DNA from: Oscillospiraceae bacterium
GTDB lineage: Bacteria; Bacillota; Clostridia; UBA1381
Length of the DNA stretch: 8,871 nt
NCBI GenBank assembly: GCA_022508725.1
Contig: JAFLUR010000081.1
Span: 1 to 8,871 of the forward strand
Reading direction: 5' to 3'
Every line of letters begins with the position of its first letter. Position 1 is the stretch's first letter. Shown one piece after another: positions 5,996 through 8,871 of this stretch. The notes under the pieces were generated by a model. The model saw only the letters and a list, made by a program, of their open reading frames with translations, did no database searches and was not told where the DNA came from. Both the position numbers and the translations under genes were made by a program.

Positions 5996-6024
5996 ATATT
6001 ATCACAAAAGCGAGGTCATGTCAA
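5996..6024 (-). promoter_or_regulatory. tracrRNA promoter, overlapping the cas9 translation start region
   Basis: On the minus strand: perfect TTGACA (6019-6024), a 17-bp spacer and TAATAT (5996-6001), with an extended -10 TGA just before it. The start would fall at an A near 5989, five bases ahead of the antirepeat. The -35 box ends one base before the cas9 ATG. Confidence 0.85.
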
Positions 6025-6025
6025 G

Positions 6026-8871
6026 ATGAAAAATGCAAAAAAATATTATATTGGGATTGATATGGGAACAAATTCGGTCGGATATGCGGTAACTTATGAT
6101 GATTATACACTTGTAAAATATAAAGGCGAGCCTATGTGGGGCAGCACTGTGTTTGAGGAAGCAATGCTGTGTGATAAAAGAAGGACTTTCCGCAGTGATA
6201 GGCGCAGATTAAACAGACGGCAGCAGCGCGTACAGCTTATACGGGATATTTTTGCAAAGGAAATAAGCAAGGTTGATCCCGATTTTTATACACGCATACA
6301 ACAAAGCAATTTGTTCCGTGAGGACAAGGACAATCCCGAGAGATATAACGTGTTTTTTAACGATAAGGATTATAAAGATTCGGATTTTTATAAAAAATAT
6401 CCTACGATACATCACCTTATCGACGAGCTTATGCACAGTGAAGAACCGCATGACGTCAGACTTGTATATATTGCCTGTGCATGGCTTGTCGCGCACAGAG
6501 GACATTTTTTAAATGAGGTCAGCAAGGAAAATATTTCGGATATTATTGACTTTGCTCCCGTATACAAACGTTTTACCGATTATTTCATTCAAAATGCCAT
6601 AGAGCTTCCGTGGGAATGTTCGGCGGGGGAATTTGCTAAAATACTTAAAAAGAAACTACCGATCACGGCTAAGGAAAAGGAGTTTGAGGAACAATTATTC
6701 GGCGGAAAAAAGCCCAAGGATACGGCGGATGGGGAGTATCCTTATAATCGAAGTCTTATCATAAAGCTGTTATCCGGCGGAGAGGTAAAGCTGTCGAAAT
6801 TATTCTTGAAAAATGAGAGCGGCGAGTCTTCCTCTCTGAATTTGGGTATGTCCGATGAAAATATTGCCTCTGTTATTGCCGAATTTGATACCGACGCCGA
6901 TTTTATTTTGATTTTAAAAGCTATGTACGATTGGGCGGTTTTGGCTGATATTTTGAACGGTGAAGAATGTATATCGAGAGCAAAAATAAAAGTTTATAAC
7001 CGACATGACGAAGATTTGAAAAACTTGAAAGATTTTGTAAAAGAATATATACCGGAGAAATACAATGAGATTTTTTGGGAAATATCGCCGAAACTTAATA
7101 ATTATGTGTTCTATACCGATTATATAAAAAAGGGAGAGGCATATAAAGGAAAACGGGAAAAAAGTGACGGAAACGACAACGAAAAAACGAAAAAAAAGAA
7201 GACAAAAAAAGAGAAATTTTATGAATATCTGAAAAAAGTATTGAAAACTGCGGAAACCGCAAAATTTACCGATGAGGGTGTAAAATTATATAACGATATT
7301 ATCGAAAAAATAACGCTCGGTACTTTTTTGCCCAAACAGGTGGATAACGACAACAGAGTTATCCCGTATCAGCTGTATTGGTATGAGCTTAATGAGATAC
7401 TTAAAAAAGCGGAAAAATATCTGCCGTTTATATCCGAAAAAGACAGTGACGGAATAAGTGCGAAGGAGAAAATATTATCTGTTTTTGAATTTCGTATCCC
7501 GTATTTTATCGGACCGCTTTCTTCAAAAAATTCTCAATTCGCATGGATGGAGCGTAAGGCGGACGGAATGATATATCCTTGGAATATCGAGGATAAAGTG
7601 GATTTTGACAAAAGCGAAAAAGAGTTTATAAGTCGTATGACAAATACCTGCACCTATATACCGGGCGAGAATGTTCTGCCCAAAAACTCACTTCTGTATG
7701 TAAGATATGAAATTCTTAATACCATAAATAATATCAAGATAAACGGACAGCCCGTTTCCGTGGAAGCAAAGCAGAAAATTTTTGAGGAGCTTATTTTAAA
7801 AAACCCAAGGATAAGCCCGAAAAAATTGAAAAATTATCTTATATCGGAGGGGTTGATGACCGAGGATGATGTTATCGGCGGAATTGATACGGAGTTGACT
7901 GTGATAGCGTCGGCAAAAACATATTTTGATTTTAAGAATTTAATAAATAACGGAATATTGACTGCGGAGGATGCGGAAAAGATAATCGAACACCGTACAT
8001 ATTCCGAGGACAGGTTAAGATTTAAAAGATGGGTCGATAAAGAATTTCCCGATTTGCCCGAAAAAGAGAAAAAATATATTTACACAATGAAATACAAGGG
8101 GTTCGGCAGGCTTTCCGAAAAGCTGCTGCGCGGAATCAAAGGTACATACAAAAAAACCGAAGAGCGCGGAACGATAATGGATTTCCTGTGGAATACGAAT
8201 GATAATCTTATGCAGATATTATCCGATAACTACACATTCGGCGAGGAGATAGAAAAACTCAAAAAAGAGTATTACAGTTTGAATAATCCTTCGTTAAATG
8301 ATATTCTTAAAAATATGTACATTTCAAATTCGGTAAAAAGACCGATTTTCAGAACTCTTGACATTGTGAAAGATATTATTTCCGTTATGGGATACGAACC
8401 GGAAAAAATATTTATAGAAGCGGCAAGAGGCGGCAGCGAAGAGCAAAAAAACAAGCGTACCAAAAGCAGAAAACAGCAGATTAAGGAATTATATTCCAAA
8501 TTCAACAAGAAAAAAGATAATCCCTATGCGGAAGAAGTACGGGAGCTTTCAAGGCAGCTTGAAAAATTGGGCGATACCGCGGATAATAAGCTGCAAAGTG
8601 ACGCATTGTTCCTGTATTTTATGCAGTTGGGAAGATGTATGTACTCGGGAGAGGCAATAGATTTTGAAAATTCAATTTATAATATAGAGCATATTTATCC
8701 GCAAAGCCGTGTAAAGGATGACAGTATTCTTAACAATAAGGTTTTGACGCTGTCGAAATACAATGGTGAAAAGGGTGATATATATCCGATAAACAGCGAG
8801 TGGCAAAACAAAATGAAAGATTTTTGGAGTATGCTTTACGAAAACAAATTTATCACCGCCGAAAAATACAA
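6026..8871 (+). CDS. cas9: Cas9, type II CRISPR RNA-guided DNA endonuclease, N-terminal 948 codons (3' end outside window)
   Basis: The frame is open from ATG 6026 to the window end. RuvC-I is YIGIDMGTNSVGYAV with catalytic D12. The Arg-rich bridge helix runs from R52 to about I75 (RRTFRSDRRRLNRR). The REC lobe carries AHRGHFL (156-162), FRIPYFIGPL (489-498) and GFGRLS (692-697), all close to Streptococcus pyogenes Cas9. RuvC-II is KIFIEAARG with E798. The HNH domain opens at GRCMYSGEAID and has NIEHIYPQS with catalytic H889, plus N904 and N913. Motif spacing matches large type II-A enzymes, so the full protein is probably about 1,350-1,450 residues. RuvC-III and the PAM-interacting domain are missing only because the window ends. 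GAGG (6012-6015) is the ribosome binding site. A Lys-rich insert sits at about residues 376-397. All visible catalytic positions are filled, with Glu for Asp at 888. The tracrRNA is encoded divergently, directly upstream. Confidence 0.97.
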   Translation, partial: MKNAKKYYIGIDMGTNSVGYAVTYDDYTLVKYKGEPMWGSTVFEEAMLCDKRRTFRSDRRRLNRRQQRVQLIRDIFAKEISKVDPDFYTRIQQSNLFREDKDNPERYNVFFNDKDYKDSDFYKKYPTIHHLIDELMHSEEPHDVRLVYIACAWLVAHRGHFLNEVSKENISDIIDFAPVYKRFTDYFIQNAIELPWECSAGEFAKILKKKLPITAKEKEFEEQLFGGKKPKDTADGEYPYNRSLIIKLLSGGEVKLSKLFLKNESGESSSLNLGMSDENIASVIAEFDTDADFILILKAMYDWAVLADILNGEECISRAKIKVYNRHDEDLKNLKDFVKEYIPEKYNEIFWEISPKLNNYVFYTDYIKKGEAYKGKREKSDGNDNEKTKKKKTKKEKFYEYLKKVLKTAETAKFTDEGVKLYNDIIEKITLGTFLPKQVDNDNRVIPYQLYWYELNEILKKAEKYLPFISEKDSDGISAKEKILSVFEFRIPYFIGPLSSKNSQFAWMERKADGMIYPWNIEDKVDFDKSEKEFISRMTNTCTYIPGENVLPKNSLLYVRYEILNTINNIKINGQPVSVEAKQKIFEELILKNPRISPKKLKNYLISEGLMTEDDVIGGIDTELTVIASAKTYFDFKNLINNGILTAEDAEKIIEHRTYSEDRLRFKRWVDKEFPDLPEKEKKYIYTMKYKGFGRLSEKLLRGIKGTYKKTEERGTIMDFLWNTNDNLMQILSDNYTFGEEIEKLKKEYYSLNNPSLNDILKNMYISNSVKRPIFRTLDIVKDIISVMGYEPEKIFIEAARGGSEEQKNKRTKSRKQQIKELYSKFNKKKDNPYAEEVRELSRQLEKLGDTADNKLQSDALFLYFMQLGRCMYSGEAIDFENSIYNIEHIYPQSRVKDDSILNNKVLTLSKYNGEKGDIYPINSEWQNKMKDFWSMLYENKFITAEKY

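Noticed and set aside
5870..6025. Repeat-like sequence ending GTCAAAC considered as a CRISPR array
   Set aside because: Only one copy is present and it is followed by tracrRNA hairpins on the opposite strand, so it is the antirepeat. No array lies in the window.

Overview
The window looks like a low-GC member of the Bacillota, probably an anaerobic gut-type clostridium. This rests on the AT-rich intergenic DNA, AGGAGG-type ribosome binding sites, an S-layer homology (SLH) surface protein, a Rpn/PD-(D/E)XK transposase-type tail with Gly-x-x-Glu repeats, and a large Streptococcus-like Cas9. The genus cannot be named from the sequence alone.

Layout. The left edge holds the 3' end of a Rpn-family (recombination-promoting nuclease/transposase-like) gene and its terminator. 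A small XRE-type repressor follows on the minus strand. After a very AT-rich divergent intergenic region with direct repeats and a good promoter come two plus-strand envelope genes: a lipoprotein built from two copies of one domain, and a secreted protein with three SLH domains and a propeller-like C-terminal half. A 14-bp terminator stem closes that unit. Next is a 160-residue protein of unknown function with two C-terminal membrane helices, followed by another very strong terminator. On the minus strand is a superfamily 2 helicase that keeps motifs II, III and VI but lacks the Walker A region. It is probably the 5'-truncated remnant of a larger gene.

The right third is the start of a type II CRISPR-Cas locus. 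Its cas9 begins at 6026 and runs off the window after 948 codons. It shows RuvC-I, bridge helix, REC lobe, RuvC-II and the HNH site; RuvC-III, the PAM-interacting domain, cas1/cas2 and the CRISPR array lie outside. Immediately upstream, on the opposite strand, I read a tracrRNA of about 116 nt with all its parts: a consensus promoter, an antirepeat, two short hairpins and a terminator. Its -35 box ends one base before the cas9 start codon. The only strong plus-strand promoter I see upstream of cas9 is at 5694-5722, about 300 bp away. If it drives cas9, the cas9 leader is antisense to the entire tracrRNA. A 24-codon ORF sits between that promoter and the shared terminator hairpin.

How the parts work together: tracrRNA should pair with crRNA from an array outside the window, be trimmed by RNase III and load into Cas9. 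The two promoters and the antisense overlap suggest that Cas9 and tracrRNA levels are coupled. The envelope genes and the XRE regulator have no visible link to CRISPR.
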